NCBI GenBank assembly: GCA_000181795.3
Contig: CM012954.1
Location: 16,664,575 to 16,728,574, forward strand
Source of the DNA: Trichinella spiralis
Taxonomy: Eukaryota; Nematoda; Enoplea; Trichinellida; Trichinellidae
DNA length: 64,000 bases
Direction of reading: 5' to 3'
Each line of letters begins with the position of its first letter. The stretch's first letter is position 1. A model generated the notes under the pieces. That model did not search any database. It saw only the letters and a program-made list of their open reading frames with translations, and was not told where the DNA came from. Made by a program: the position numbers and the translations under genes. Positions 25,210 to 37,381 of the stretch are shown here, one piece after another.

Positions 25210-25660
25210 TAATGTTTTGCATAAAAGGATTGCATAATTAAGATCAAACAGCTAACGGACGGTTTGGAAAATGATACTTTAAAGAAGAACTATTTGCAAC
25301 GTTAGTAATCAATCACTGGCATACCTGAAAATCTTCATAATTCTGAAACGACTGATACCAGTCGTACAAGAACATTTGCCCCATACGATAAACAGGTACA
25401 GTGGCATAAATGGGGCAAGATAAGCCGCACTTGCCGACCAAATAGGGAAGAGCACCGATGTGTGCAATGTCCGGATAGCTGAGCAAAACGGCATCAATGC
25501 GTGGCGCCCATTTTTGTGCGCGTTCAATAAAATCCATATTGAACGAACTGTCCCAGCCACAGTCGAGCATAAAATGGAACTCGCCCACTTCCAACACGTA
25601 ACACGGTGGCGAATCGTCCATCACGCCGGACAACGCTTCAAATCGGATCAGCGAAGTCAT
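22233..25660 (-). CDS. CPSF2: Cleavage and polyadenylation specificity factor subunit 2 (CPSF100)
   Basis: Non-catalytic partner of CPSF73 in mRNA 3'-end cleavage and histone pre-mRNA processing in the nucleus. ATG at 25660 gives [16 protein letters not shown]. The metallo-beta-lactamase fold follows, with [19 protein letters not shown] where an active enzyme would have HxHxDH. This loss is normal for the CPSF100 family. Next come [12 protein letters not shown] (24560), [46 protein letters not shown] (about 23990), [19 protein letters not shown] (about 23730), an acidic segment with [10 protein letters not shown] (about 23370), and the RMMK-like C-terminal beta-CASP end with [20 protein letters not shown]. 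It terminates YKQYAII at 22233. The first intron (about 24560-25322) is unusually long for this gene and holds three trinucleotide tracts. Confidence 0.95.
22665..22690. repeat. (TA/TG)n dinucleotide tract in a CPSF2 intron
   Basis: A short TATACATATATG stretch runs into about seven TG units. On the minus strand it lies close to the GTAAAATGCACAC donor. Confidence 0.8.
23199..23220. repeat. (TA)n tract overlapping a CPSF2 5' splice site
   Basis: On the minus strand the donor itself is the first GT of GTATATATAT, so the repeat begins inside the 5' splice site. Confidence 0.8.
24611..24644. repeat. (TAA)n microsatellite in CPSF2 intron 1, first tract
   Basis: About eleven TAA units, uninterrupted. 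Confidence 0.9.
24992..25023. repeat. (AAT)n microsatellite in CPSF2 intron 1, second tract
   Basis: About ten AAT units with one interruption (AACAAT). Confidence 0.85.
25150..25205. repeat. (ACT AAT)/(AAT)n microsatellite in CPSF2 intron 1, third tract
   Basis: A short TACTAA-type repeat changes into about twelve AAT units. Confidence 0.9.
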
Positions 25661-26661
25661 CGTTCAAACGATTCCTTGCAGCTGAAAGCAGTAAACTAAA
25701 TACCAAAACTGAACTAGATTGAATTATGCAAAAAAAATTCAAATTGCAAAACTGACAAAACAAAAACCGTACATCACGACATATAAGCGCATTCGTGGAA
25801 TTCTTTGCAACATAAAAACATGTTCAAAACGTTCAACATTTACAGTTGCACTGGAAAAATGAGCATCATAGCAACAGTATTATCATGCGCAACAGGATCT
25901 ATGATTTTTCCATGCATAAAGTGTGACTGACACAAAAAATTAATTGAACAATAATTTGTGAAGTGTGCATTCGATGATTATAAAATTAACGTTTATTATA
26001 GTCATCTGTGCGTATGTGTCAAACGAACAGAAACGTCAACAGCAGCGCAACACGCAACAACAAATGGCACGGCGACACAGACAAAGCAGAATGCAATAAT
26101 ATGCAACAATCAATTTCAGCAGTTGCGAAAGCAAACAGGAAAAGACCAAAAACTCCGGAGTTCGTCAAAATTGAATGAACACTTGTGTGAAAAAGCTTTC
26201 AAAAGAAATTTCTACGAATAGCTGGTGAAAATTGAGCGCAGATCAATGAATGATTAATGAGCTTCTTTGGCTGCAGGCCAAATGGGAAGCAATGTTTTCC
26301 CTTTGCATGGCACAAAAAAGTTTCAACATTGGAATTATTTCTTTCGGAAATAAATTTCTATATTTCAGAAACTGAAAATTTCCGAGAATTGATCGGAATT
26401 GGATTTTTTTTCTTTTAAACAGTGATCAAAAATACAAATGGGCAACAAAGTTTGGAAAACAATTTATTACAGTATGATGATTAACAAGTACATACATTGG
26501 AAATACAGAAATCAAAAACAGAAATACGAGCATGAACAATGATCGCTTTATTGAATACTAATTACCAATACAATTGTTTTTGTTGTCATGAATGAATCAG
26601 CCATGAAAATTACAAGACAAAGAAAGAAAAAAGTTGTTTCTCTTGGAAATCAGTTCTGTGA
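25661..26661. other. Intergenic region between the TRIM-like gene and CPSF2
   Basis: Both flanking genes are on (-). I see no coding frame with family resemblance. The stretch at 26020-26160 is CAACA-rich. A TACAGTA heptamer is at about 26468. Confidence 0.4.
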
Positions 26662-29093
26662 TCACATGCAACGCAAGTCGAACAGTTCGATCACTTCCTT
26701 TTGCTTGCAAAGCATAAGCAACTGATTTCTGTCGACAAAGCACAGACTGGCGAGCTGCTGTGGTCCAAGTGAAGTCAACAATTCTGAGGAACACTTGACC
26801 AAATCGGCGACAATCACATTGCCGGTTCTCCAGTTGCCAACGACCAGACGACCCTCCAACGCAGCCACACATATCGCCAGCTCACGAGTCAGTTCTGAGG
26901 TGCGGATTTCGGTGGTCTTGCGAATGGTCAGCGTGTCCAAGTTGAGAACGAACGTGACCACAAGTCGGTTGTGCACATCCGGGACGTAGAGCAGGGCTTC
27001 GGAACGGTCGACTTTGGCCGGCCGGTGGAACGCGGCCTTGCGATACGTGGCGCCGTGCTGGGTGTGCAACAGGGTCCATCGCTTGCGGTGCAGATGCAGC
27101 AGCCAAAGGGCGGCGGTTTTGTTGTCGCCGGCCGAAACAAGCACAAAACTTTTCGTCAGCGCCGTTATCCACCGGTACCAGCCGTTGGCGATTTTCGGCT
27201 CTTTCGGACAGGCGATTTCTGCTTGCAATTTCAAATGACGACTGTCGTAAATTTGCACAATCCAGTCGGTAAAATTGCGCAACACCGTGGTCAAGACGAA
27301 GCGGTTGACACTGTCGTAGGCCACGCCCGCGCACTGGTCGTTGGCTTGAATCAACGGCTGGTACAGGTAGAGTTCGTCACTTTCGGAATTCAACAAAAAC
27401 GTGTACAAGCCTTTGTGCACGCAGGTGACGTGTATCGCCTCCCGGTGTGCGTTGACGCACAAATCGCACGGTTCGTCCAACAAACCGGCGCCTATGTAAG
27501 CGCTGGGCACCCGCAGTGCGGGCTTTTTTCGCATCGAATTCATGCTAATCGAAAACAAAGCAAACTTGCCATTCTCAACGAACAAGCTGACCGCCTTGTC
27601 CACCGGCGGTGGGTTGAAAATCACACCCGTCTGAGGCAACTGGCCAAGCAGTGCCCGGGCACGCAACGACGTCGGACTCATCTTGTACACCTCGTTCAAC
27701 ACGGACGCAAATCGACCCTGCCCCTGTTTCAAATCCGGACGTAGCCAAGAGCCGGTCAAGCCCTCTTGGCCAGCACAACCATCCCCACCACCGTCTTGAC
27801 TGCCGCCGCCGCCGCTCCATTCAACATGCTTTTCAGAGTTCAGCTCAAAAGCTGCCTTCAAATGTTCCTTTTCCGCTTTCAGACGTGTCAGTCTGGCCGT
27901 CAAATCGTCGTCCAATTCACGTTCCAACGCCTCGCCCAACTGTTGCACATATTCACGTATCAGACGTTTCTGAATCATCGCCAATTTCGTGTGCACGCGA
28001 GCAAATTTTTCCAATTGACATATTGAAAATTTCACCGGTCCAAGCTGATCCACTTGTTCAACACTGTGTCGCTGATGACTCAACACTGGAATAGAGAAAA
28101 AAAAGCATTTTCTTATTCTCTTATTCCTGTTGTCCAAAATTATCATAAAATATAGGCATTATTTATTTGTACTTGCACATCATTAATTGTAAAGTATTTC
28201 CGGTAAACAAGATTTGTTCATATAAATTGTTTTGCAAACAATACTATTATTGTTTGCATTGTTGCAAAAAAATTTACTTTGAAAATTTAAAGTAAATTAA
28301 TCAACTAAAACCACCATGTCAACACAGAGGAGATTGCAAAACTTTACTGCACAACAACTAACTATTATTATTATTATTAATCTGACATTCATAAAGTGAA
28401 CTAACACTGCATTTTTTCCATTCAATCGACTTTGCTTTTCCGCATACAAGTAAATTATATTAGCAAAGAACATAATTATAATGATTTTTTATCACTGATC
28501 GAAGAGAGTTAATTCTCTTTCCTGGTTATTGAAAAAATTATTGATGTACTTTCAAGATATGAACAATTTTGCAAAGCAGGAAATCAAATTGGATCATTAT
28601 TGTTGTTCTTTGAATTTGAATTTAATCTTTCAAATTATAGTGTCTATTTGAAAAATAAACAACAAAATGACACGAAACAATAAAATGGATCCGTCGACGA
28701 GGAAAACAATTTTAACAACACACGCATGTGGAAGATGAGATTTTTTGCTGAATCTTACAGATGTTGTGTGGAAAGGAAAAATGAAAAATTGAAATAAAAT
28801 TCCAACCTACCCAAACAACGTTGACAAAGTATAGTGGCACAATCTTTGCACCAAATTGCGTTGGTCATTTCCACCTGACAGTCACAGTCGGAACACTGTA
28901 GATGACCACCGAACTTGCTGGTCAAATCTCCGACGCCGAAACCGTTCAACGTGGTCTCACGTCGACAAAGTGGACATTTGACGCACCGGTCTTGTTCGAT
29001 TTTTTCCAAACAATCCGCGCAGAAAACATGCAAGCAAGCTAACTGTTTCAGCTTTGGAAAAATGTCGCAGCATATTGAACACTCCAACGACAT
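26662..29093 (-). CDS. RING/B-box TRIM-like E3 ligase with C-terminal propeller-like region
   Basis: Probably an E3 ubiquitin ligase. Exon 1 (29093 to about 28810) begins MSLECSICCDIF and holds a C3HC4 RING: CSIC, then CLHVFCADC, then CPLC. A B-box follows: CSDCDCQVEM, WCKDCATILCQRC. An intron of about 720 bases interrupts this B-box, and its last histidines (LSHQRHSVEQV) come from exon 2, which starts near 28087. Exon 2 then encodes a coiled coil (about 28000-27850, rich in Lys/Glu/Leu), a glycine-rich loop, and about 300 residues of short hydrophobic strands ending in VIELFDLRCM at 26662. The C-terminal part looks like a degenerate beta-propeller of the kind seen in NHL or WD TRIM proteins, but I cannot find clear NHL repeats. 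No ortholog name is offered. Confidence 0.8.
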
Positions 29094-29887
29094 TTCTCCA
29101 ATGACACAACAACAACAACAACAGACAATAAAATTCTTTGTATTCTTTGTGGTGGTTGAAAAGTTAAAAAAACCAAAGCACTGCCATCACAAATTAAAAT
29201 TTCTCAAACAGCTACAACTTACAACAACCACGCCACAACGACGACCATTGGTAAAAGAAGCAGCAGTATGTTCAATATCTCTGAAGCTTGAAGCTTCAAC
29301 AGCAGCTGTCAGTTTGGCGTCGACCAGCTGCTCGTGTTTTTCTATATTTATTCTCGTCACTCTTCCACTCGGCCGCTTTCACTCTGGACAGCTTGAACGA
29401 GAGAAGCATGTTTGCTAGCAAGCAAGCCAGCCAGCCAGCCAGCCAGCTAGCTTCTCTCTTGCTTGGCTGGCTTGCTTGCTTGCTTTTTCTCGTTTCCAAC
29501 TCGAATTATCTCACACGCAGGCACTTCAATGCTTTATTGCTAGCAAGCATGAAAGCAAATAACCAACCACAACGAGCTGCTTCTATTTCTCACTCTCCTT
29601 CAACCTTCTCTCATTATTATCTTTCAATTCAATAGTCTACGCATGCGTATTTTTCTTTTTCGCATATCCTATGCAACAATTTCTACACTCACAGCACAGT
29701 TAACAGCATTATTCTCTTCGATCCAAACGAACAATAATGAAAGTACTATTCATGTAAAAAAAAACAATAATTCAATCAATACAAAATTTACATTGGTAAG
29801 AATTTAAAACGATGCAGAAAAATTAAAATGAATAAAGCAAAAATAAAAAATAGACCGTATAAAATAATTGTGTGGATTAGGCAAATT
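29094..29887. other. Intergenic region between Piezo and the TRIM-like gene
   Basis: This is upstream of the TRIM-like gene and downstream of Piezo. It contains the CAGC/GCAA palindrome at 29417-29484. The plus-strand open frame at 29288-29635 has no family resemblance and runs through the palindrome, so I do not call it. Confidence 0.5.
29417..29484. repeat. Imperfect palindrome of GCAA and CAGC units
   Basis: The left arm (29417-29448) reads AGCAAGCAAGCCAGCCAGC and continues as CAGC repeats. The right arm (29461-29484) is its reverse complement, GGCTGGCTTGCTTGCTTGCT. A spacer of about 12 bases (CTAGCTTCTCTC) separates them. As single-stranded DNA or RNA it would fold into a stem of 16 or more base pairs. 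It lies about 320 bases upstream of the TRIM-like start codon. Confidence 0.8.
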
Positions 29888-32800
29888 TCATTCCACTTTG
29901 TGACGCGTCCAACGAATCAACGTTTCCGGCGATCTGAACAAGAACAGCAGCTTGGCGAACAGGTCCACTTCCAGAGCGAAATCTTTCGCCTCTCGAGCCA
30001 AGAACACATCCTTACACAGTCTAAGCATCCGGTCGACATTTGGAATCTCGGATATTGTCAGCTCCATCGATGGAGTTATTGTCGCCGTACGAACGTAACG
30101 AGCCACCGCAAACACTACGACGATGTACACGCCGATGATGCTGAAATACAATTGGATAAATACAACAACAACAACAACAACAACAAGAATAAAGCTGTCA
30201 TTCATGTTGATCTGAAAAAGTGAAAAACTTATTGGATATTTATTTTATGAAATTGTGTAAAATGAAAATAAATAATAATTCACACATGCCCTTACCCTCT
30301 ACTGGTAAAATAGCTCAACGCTGACGGAAATACCCGATCGACGAATGCAATCATATTGATACCAGACCAAGTGATTGGTTCGGCCGCTGGTTCAGATGAA
30401 CCAACAACAGTGTCATTCACCGTCAAATAATCAGCTTGTTCAGCTTCCATGTCTTGCTTGGACAGTTCATAGTGGTTCCACATTATCGGTGGATGGGTCA
30501 TGGTCACTTGCCACCAGTGGGTCTGCAAACCAACGCCGGATGTTGGCCGATCAGTACTGACAGTTGCATTGTCATCACTATACTGCTACTCACCGTCGTC
30601 GAATTGTTCGGCTGCTGCTGCACTTCGTGAAGACGTAAGTAAATATCCGAATAAGCGGCGCTGCTGTCCGAAGCGGACAAGTCGACCAAACTGAACGCCG
30701 GATGCACGTTGCCCAACGCCGGTACAACTACCAACGATGGAAACGCCTTTTCAACAATCACCGCTGCGGACGATCCTGCGGTCAGTGCTTCGGCTAATGC
30801 AAGCCGAGTGTCTGAATTAGCCGCCAATTGCATCTGCCTGATGAACGAGTGCTCTGCATTCGGCTCTGAAGAACTTTGGGCTGGTCTGAAATTATACAAC
30901 AAACAAACAAACAAACAATTAAATAAATGAAACTTCTAAAATACCCCAAATACCTACCGTATATATTTGAAAAAAATTGTCAACGTCAACTCAGCAGAAC
31001 TCTTCACCTGATCAATCAACGCTTGTTTGGCTGGATTCGATATGGTCCAAGTGGTATCACTGTCGACACGGAAAATCGTATGCACTGTATCGATTGGGCT
31101 GTATTCGCGCAAGAACGTACTAGCATGCTGTTGTGAATCAAATGCACAATTAAGCCATAATTTTTACAGAAGAAACAAAAAGCTCACCTTTGAAGAATAA
31201 TTCAAATAAAGACTATCAAATTCAGAAGGAATCAATTGTCTAATAAATGGACCTTGGGCTTCTGATGTATACAAGGCCTGAATTTAAGGAAAAGACATAA
31301 TGCACATATAAATATAATATTTAATCAAAATAATACCGGATAGCCTTCGATGGTGATTTGAAATTTCGCATTTGAAGGCAAGAGTCGCATACCAATAGAA
31401 TTAACTGTAGAAAAAAGCAACAAAGGAAGCCATAAAATTGCAACTAAGCCCACCAATATCGGCAAACCAGTGCAATATTTGTTGAAAGCAGTTTTCGGGT
31501 CACCCTTGCGTTGTACGTAGTCCTTCAAAAAGATTATAAACGATAAAAAATAATAATTTCACAAATTAATTTTCCTAGCAACCGACAAACCTTCTCCATC
31601 TCACGAGAACATCTGATGGTGTATAAGTGAGCAAAAATATTTTCCATGGTGATGTAATCCATAAGTGACATCGAAGTCTGTGTCCAGGTCCAATCGATCA
31701 ATGAACGTAATTCGAACAAAAATGGCACTATTCGATAACTGGAATGAGCAAGCAAGCAAACAAACAAATAAATAAACAAATAAACAACGGAAAATAAAAC
31801 ATTAAAAAATTACAAACCAAGTAAAAAGTATATAATTGACCAAACCGTATTGCTTGGTCAAAAAGTTGCTCAACAACTGCGACGAATAGCCGCAACGAAT
31901 TTGGACAGCAGATATCAACAAATAGATCCCCTTCACCATATACCAAAGCATTGCCGGTTTGTTTTTTACGGACATTCTTAAATGAATGGATAAAAATAAA
32001 TTTTTGAATAAAACTCTGAAACACAACAATCCTACCGTCCAGTTATTGCTGGGAGGACGAAAAATATCCAAATATGAGTTCCAAAAACAAGAAAATATTG
32101 GAAAATTAACTTCTTCAAGACATTTTTGTGCAAATAGATCGCTCGATCGATGATCATCAACACCATCAATGTTATCAGTATGATCACATACGGCAGTGGA
32201 ACTTTATTGGACTGAATATCAGCCACAACGTCTCCTCTACCTGTATCTACCTGAAATAGAAGCAATATGCTCAATTATGCATGCAAATATATATATATGT
32301 ATAATTGAGAATAAATTTACCCCAAAACTGGTATAGGAAAATGCGCTTATCAAAAAGCAAATAAAATCGCACAAAAACATCCAAGCATACACGTCGGTAA
32401 TATAACGAAACGGTGGATTGATCACTTGCTGGTAAAATCTTTTTATCGGATCAAAATAAAGCAATATCCTAAAAAAATTAATGTTCAATTTTTCACTGCA
32501 ATAGAAATATGATAATTTTCATATTCGTTTCCACAAATCGTCTCACCCGTCCAAGAAGCCATTTTTGGTATCTGAAAATAAAATAAAACATTTTTGTAAA
32601 ATTTGACAAGAAAATCATTTTAAAAGCAATAACAATAAGAACAACAATAATGAAATTACCTGGATTTTCACAAGGTTGTTGTTGTATTGTTGCTTGCTGT
32701 TGTTCATCACCGGATTCTACTTTGCGAGAAATTTCTTTCATTTCGTAACTACCATTATTTCCCGGCTGATGAAAAGTAAAAAAAATATATGAAAAATCAT

Positions 32801-35800
32801 CACAAAGAAAAACCCCACAACTAACTTCAACCACAGGTAGAATAACTGCTGGTGTTGGTTCCTCCTTGTTATGCTTGTCCACGTCGTCAAAGTTGATCGC
32901 GTCATCCATCGATTCTCGCCACAAACCGAGACTCTTAAAAAGCGGTTAACATAATAATAATAACATTATTAATGTAAGTGAAAATATATCTAATTTACTT
33001 TCAACTGATGTCGGTGAAAGAATAGTACCATCAACAGGATAACATCGAGTATTGCAAAATCCGCTTTCTTTTCAACGCCTAAAATTCTAGGCGGATAAAA
33101 TGGTTCACTGGACGTGCTCAACTGATTCCAAGGAAAGAAACCAAATTGAAAAATGAACTTGATCACAATCATTGACTAAACAGACCAAAACTTACAGCAT
33201 TAATTGTATTACCCACCAGGAAAAATACAATACAATACAATACCTCCAAATAAGTGATCAATGTCACCCAGAACACTTTCGGGGGCCTCGGTGAGCAAAG
33301 CGTACCCCAGAGAAAGGCAAAAATTGGCAACGGCAAGGAAATAATCGAAGCGTTGAACATCTGATTCAAAATTATCATCAAATAGCAAACAATATCCGTG
33401 TGCGAAATGATGACGTAATAAAGTGCGATGAAAAGTCGTCTCAAACATCCATGTCCTTCCCACAGATTTTCCACTTTCTCTTGCATTCTATAAAATATGA
33501 AATTGATTTTAAAAAAAAGGGAAATTTTTTTAAATAAGAAAAATAATTTCTCGCTCTACTTGTCTAACCATCTTTCGGATGGTATACGGTAGATTTTTTG
33601 ACCAATTTCAGTTTTGTTGATCAACTGCTGCAATTTGTCCGGGTCGAACATCATCGACAACTCATCGCTGAGGCTAGATTTCAGTTTCACCTTTTCGTCT
33701 CGCAACACGTAAGCAACGTAACGATAATCATAAGACAGATAATTGAGATAAGCGATCATGCGGTTCAACGTCGCCACAAGCAGGGTCTTCACATAGCGAA
33801 CCGTACCGGCAAGGGAACGTTCCACAGGTTTCTTTTCAACGTTGGGCTTTTCCTCTTTTTGATCCGGTAATTTCGTTTTCAAACTTCCCTTCCCTTCAAC
33901 CTTATCCGCAATGCGTCCCAACGGCAAATCACTCGTCACAGCCATGTGAATCATCTTTGAATTAAACAAATAAATTAACACAAATGATCAAATTTAGAAA
34001 AAAAAACAATTACTTGCAAAGGACCAACTCCATCGTCATCCGATTCATGCGGAGTCTGCTGCATTGGAGTCTGCTGTGCGTCGATCATGTCCAACGCTGA
34101 ATCGTACTCGAACATGTAATAATCGCCGGCACGTTTCGCTGAAAATTATCACTTCAAAGCAACCAACCAAATGCAACAGAAAAAAATATTGAAATAAACA
34201 AAACCTTCGTTGTAAGTTTTTGGATCGTAATATTCGTTCTCTTTCAAATGGCTCAAATAATTGGCTCGAATCAGTTCGGTTTTTCGCTTCACCTTTTCCA
34301 CCACTTCACTTTCCCTCTCCTGTTGCTTGGTCATCGTTTTCCAAATCAGCTGACCAATCAGCACTGCACCTCTGTTAGACAAAAACGATAATCAACCAAA
34401 CGATAACAAATTAATCACACAAATTAATTACCTGGCGCTGAATACTTGCTCAGCTTTGAATTCAACGACCACATGTTTGAAGTACCAGCTGTTCAGAATT
34501 CGTAATTGGAAAATTAAAAATGCAAAACAAACCGTATCGTAGAAAATTTGCGCTTGATCCGGCACAACTTTACAATCCGGTGATAAACCTTCTTCAACAC
34601 ATAATACTACTTTTAATTAAATAATTAAATAAAAAAATTTTGTACCTTCGTGGTCTGTACGAGAATCGAAACCAGAATGAATGCAAGCTATGCTCAAGAA
34701 TTGTACAATGCTGGGCGAAAATGAACAAATTGATGACAAATAAACGCATCCAGGAATCTAATCGAACACAAGTATGAATAAATGATGATAAGTCACGGTT
34801 AAATTTTCATCTGAATTCAAACACAAAAAAAACATCATAAGTGAATAATACCTGCAACGCTACTTTCATCAAAATTGTCAAAACGTTGAAATATACTAAA
34901 GCTTTCCATCTGAAAAAAAAACATTGTTTTCGAAAGCAAAAAATTCAAAAAAGAAAACAAACAACAACATACTGCTTCAGATAGCCTTTTGGATTGGTGA
35001 GAAAAATGTCGTTGCCTTTCCACAAGAAGCAGAACGCGGCCATCAGATAGCCGAACGTGAAAGCGGATATGCCGCCCACACCGGCGGCGAGTACCGCCAG
35101 TAACGTCAGCCAGTGAAAGTATTGGAAGATGACAATTTTCACCACGTCCAAAGCAGAACTACATCTGGTGATGAAATCCGGGATCCGTTGACCGTCGAGC
35201 TCATTTTCAGGGCCATCCAAGCTGGGGGTGACGAACGACCAATTGGCAGGTTCGTTGTCGTCAATGACTGGATGATTCGGTCGTTTGGATACCAGCAGCT
35301 TAACGGCCCGCTTCCGTTCAATGCGAAAAGCGTACAGCTGGCATATTGAGAAAAAGAACACGGCAACGTCGGCGATCAGGAACGAAACATGCGGTCTGTG
35401 CTTGAAATCGGGCAAATAGAGCCACTGGATGAGTTTCAAGTCGAAATTCCAAGGATAGTTGAGGCAAAGATTCGGCGGCAAGCCGACACAGATTCCATAC
35501 TGAAGCAAAATGCTCACCCCGAAACAAGCGCAAACCATGTACCAAACATTCGCCAAAGCACGTCTTTGTAGCATAAGTGAAAATAACAAAATCAGACCGT
35601 AAAATAACGAAAACGCATCCATGCGAATCGCAATTGAAACCGTAATCAAGATATAAGTTAACTGCAAAATGAAGTAATATACAGTACTCTGATGAGCAGG
35701 GTAAAAATATGAAAAGAAAACAAACAAACCTCAACACCGAATTTGTAACATCCATAATTGGCCAAAAATTTCAAACAACTTATCAGACCTTTGTCAGCAT

Positions 35801-37346
35801 CGTTGCGTGTACAATTTTCAAAAATGATCCCATCTTCAGGTTCGCTGACTTTGCTCACGGCCCTGGTGTACTGCTGCCGTTGGTAAATGATCGTCTGCAG
35901 CGCCAGCAAAATGAAAAATACCACATAATTCTAAAAATATTTTTTACATTATTTGAAAAAATACCAAACAAAAAAATTATTATTTTTTTCCAAACAAACT
36001 TACCACCAAGTAAAAAGCAATATTATCTGTTTTTTCAAATCCAGTCCATTGGAACAAATTTTCCAAAATTGTTTGATTATTCATCGCATCATCCTGAAAC
36101 GTTTGAAAAATTATGAGCACAACAATTGCTGATTGAATAGTAAATAAATTGATCTACTCACTGAACAGTATGGAAATAGGATGGGAATTTTCGAAATGTC
36201 AAAAATATGCAACTGGAATATCATTTTTGCTAAAACGATCACCCCAGCCCAAACGCAAGATGCAAAGCAAAAGCAAGAATACAATTTCCGGAACGTCAAC
36301 ATTAGAACGGATAAAACTGGGAAAGCAAAATTGATAGCGTTCACCTAGGAAAAAAATTGTTTAATAAAAAATTTTAACATTTCAAAATTTCCCTCACCTC
36401 ATCTATAGCCAAATACATGATGAACAGTGGAATAATTTTGTTGAAATGCACTTCAAGAATTCGCCAAATATGCTCTACAAAGATTTTCAAACGAAGACAA
36501 CAACGATCATACCAAACACGTTTTGGTTGTTGATCTAAAACCAATTTCATTTTAATTAAAAAAGAATTAAATCTCAAAATTCAAAACAATAACAACAACA
36601 ACAAAATCTACCTGAATCATCCGTAGCTGACATGCAGGTAACATTTGGATTGATGATGACGTTCAAAAATGTGTCGTGGAAAAATTTCATCTGCAATATG
36701 ACAACTACCAAAAATGATATTGGTCTGGAAAGATGCAAGAACAAATTTCCACTCGTATACGTAACCAAACCAAAGTCTTGAAATCTGAACGAAAAAAAAC
36801 AAATAAACAAACAAACATTGTAATAAACAAATTTCTTGTATAGTACGTTTCGTTGGGCCAATTTGTCCAACGGTACCAAATTTCCGGAACGTTGTGAAAT
36901 TGAAATGTGTAGACAATCATCAGCACAAATACACTGTACGCGGTCAACAGTACCCAATATGAAAATAACATTTTTTTCCAATATTGGAACGACATCTGCA
37001 TTAGAATTAAAAATTAATCAACACGCAAATAAATGAAATGATAACTTACAGTAACAAAGCTGATAAAAACTAGAAAAAATGCCATGTAGAGGATGTTGTA
37101 AACAAATACGGGGCGTCGAATAGATATCATAAGCAAGACGAAGCAGACTACGTAAATCCAATACTTCGGAAGTAGACGGGTGATGTGAATCCTCATGTTC
37201 TTTTTGGTGGTCACGTTGTCATTGCCGTCACCTTGCACAGAACTCGAATCGACGCCGAAATTTTTCATCTTCTTCTCTTTCATCAACAGACGTATTGTAA
37301 TGTAACAAAAGAACGTAAGCAAAAGCTGAACAAATTTAAACCATCA

Positions 37347-37381
<35 letters not shown>

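Noticed and set aside
25324-25660. Missing HxHxDH metal site in the CPSF2 metallo-beta-lactamase domain
   Set aside because: Loss of the zinc ligands is characteristic of CPSF100, the non-catalytic partner of CPSF73, so it is not a defect of this copy.
26971-28094. Long plus-strand frames (257 and 147 residues) opposite the TRIM-like gene
   Set aside because: They are shadows of the long minus-strand coding exon and match no known family.
29288-29635. Plus-strand frame of 115 residues between the TRIM-like gene and Piezo
   Set aside because: It runs through the CAGC/GCAA palindrome, which gives repetitive QPASQLASLL-type sequence, and it has no known match.
30142-30205. A poly-valine stretch ([10 protein letters not shown]) in an open frame at the Piezo pore helix
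   Set aside because: It is intronic. The donor after YFTSRG at about 30296 and the acceptor TGTATTTCAG at about 30142 join in frame to give [12 protein letters not shown], matching the Piezo family. Using the upstream AG before the repeat meets a stop at once.
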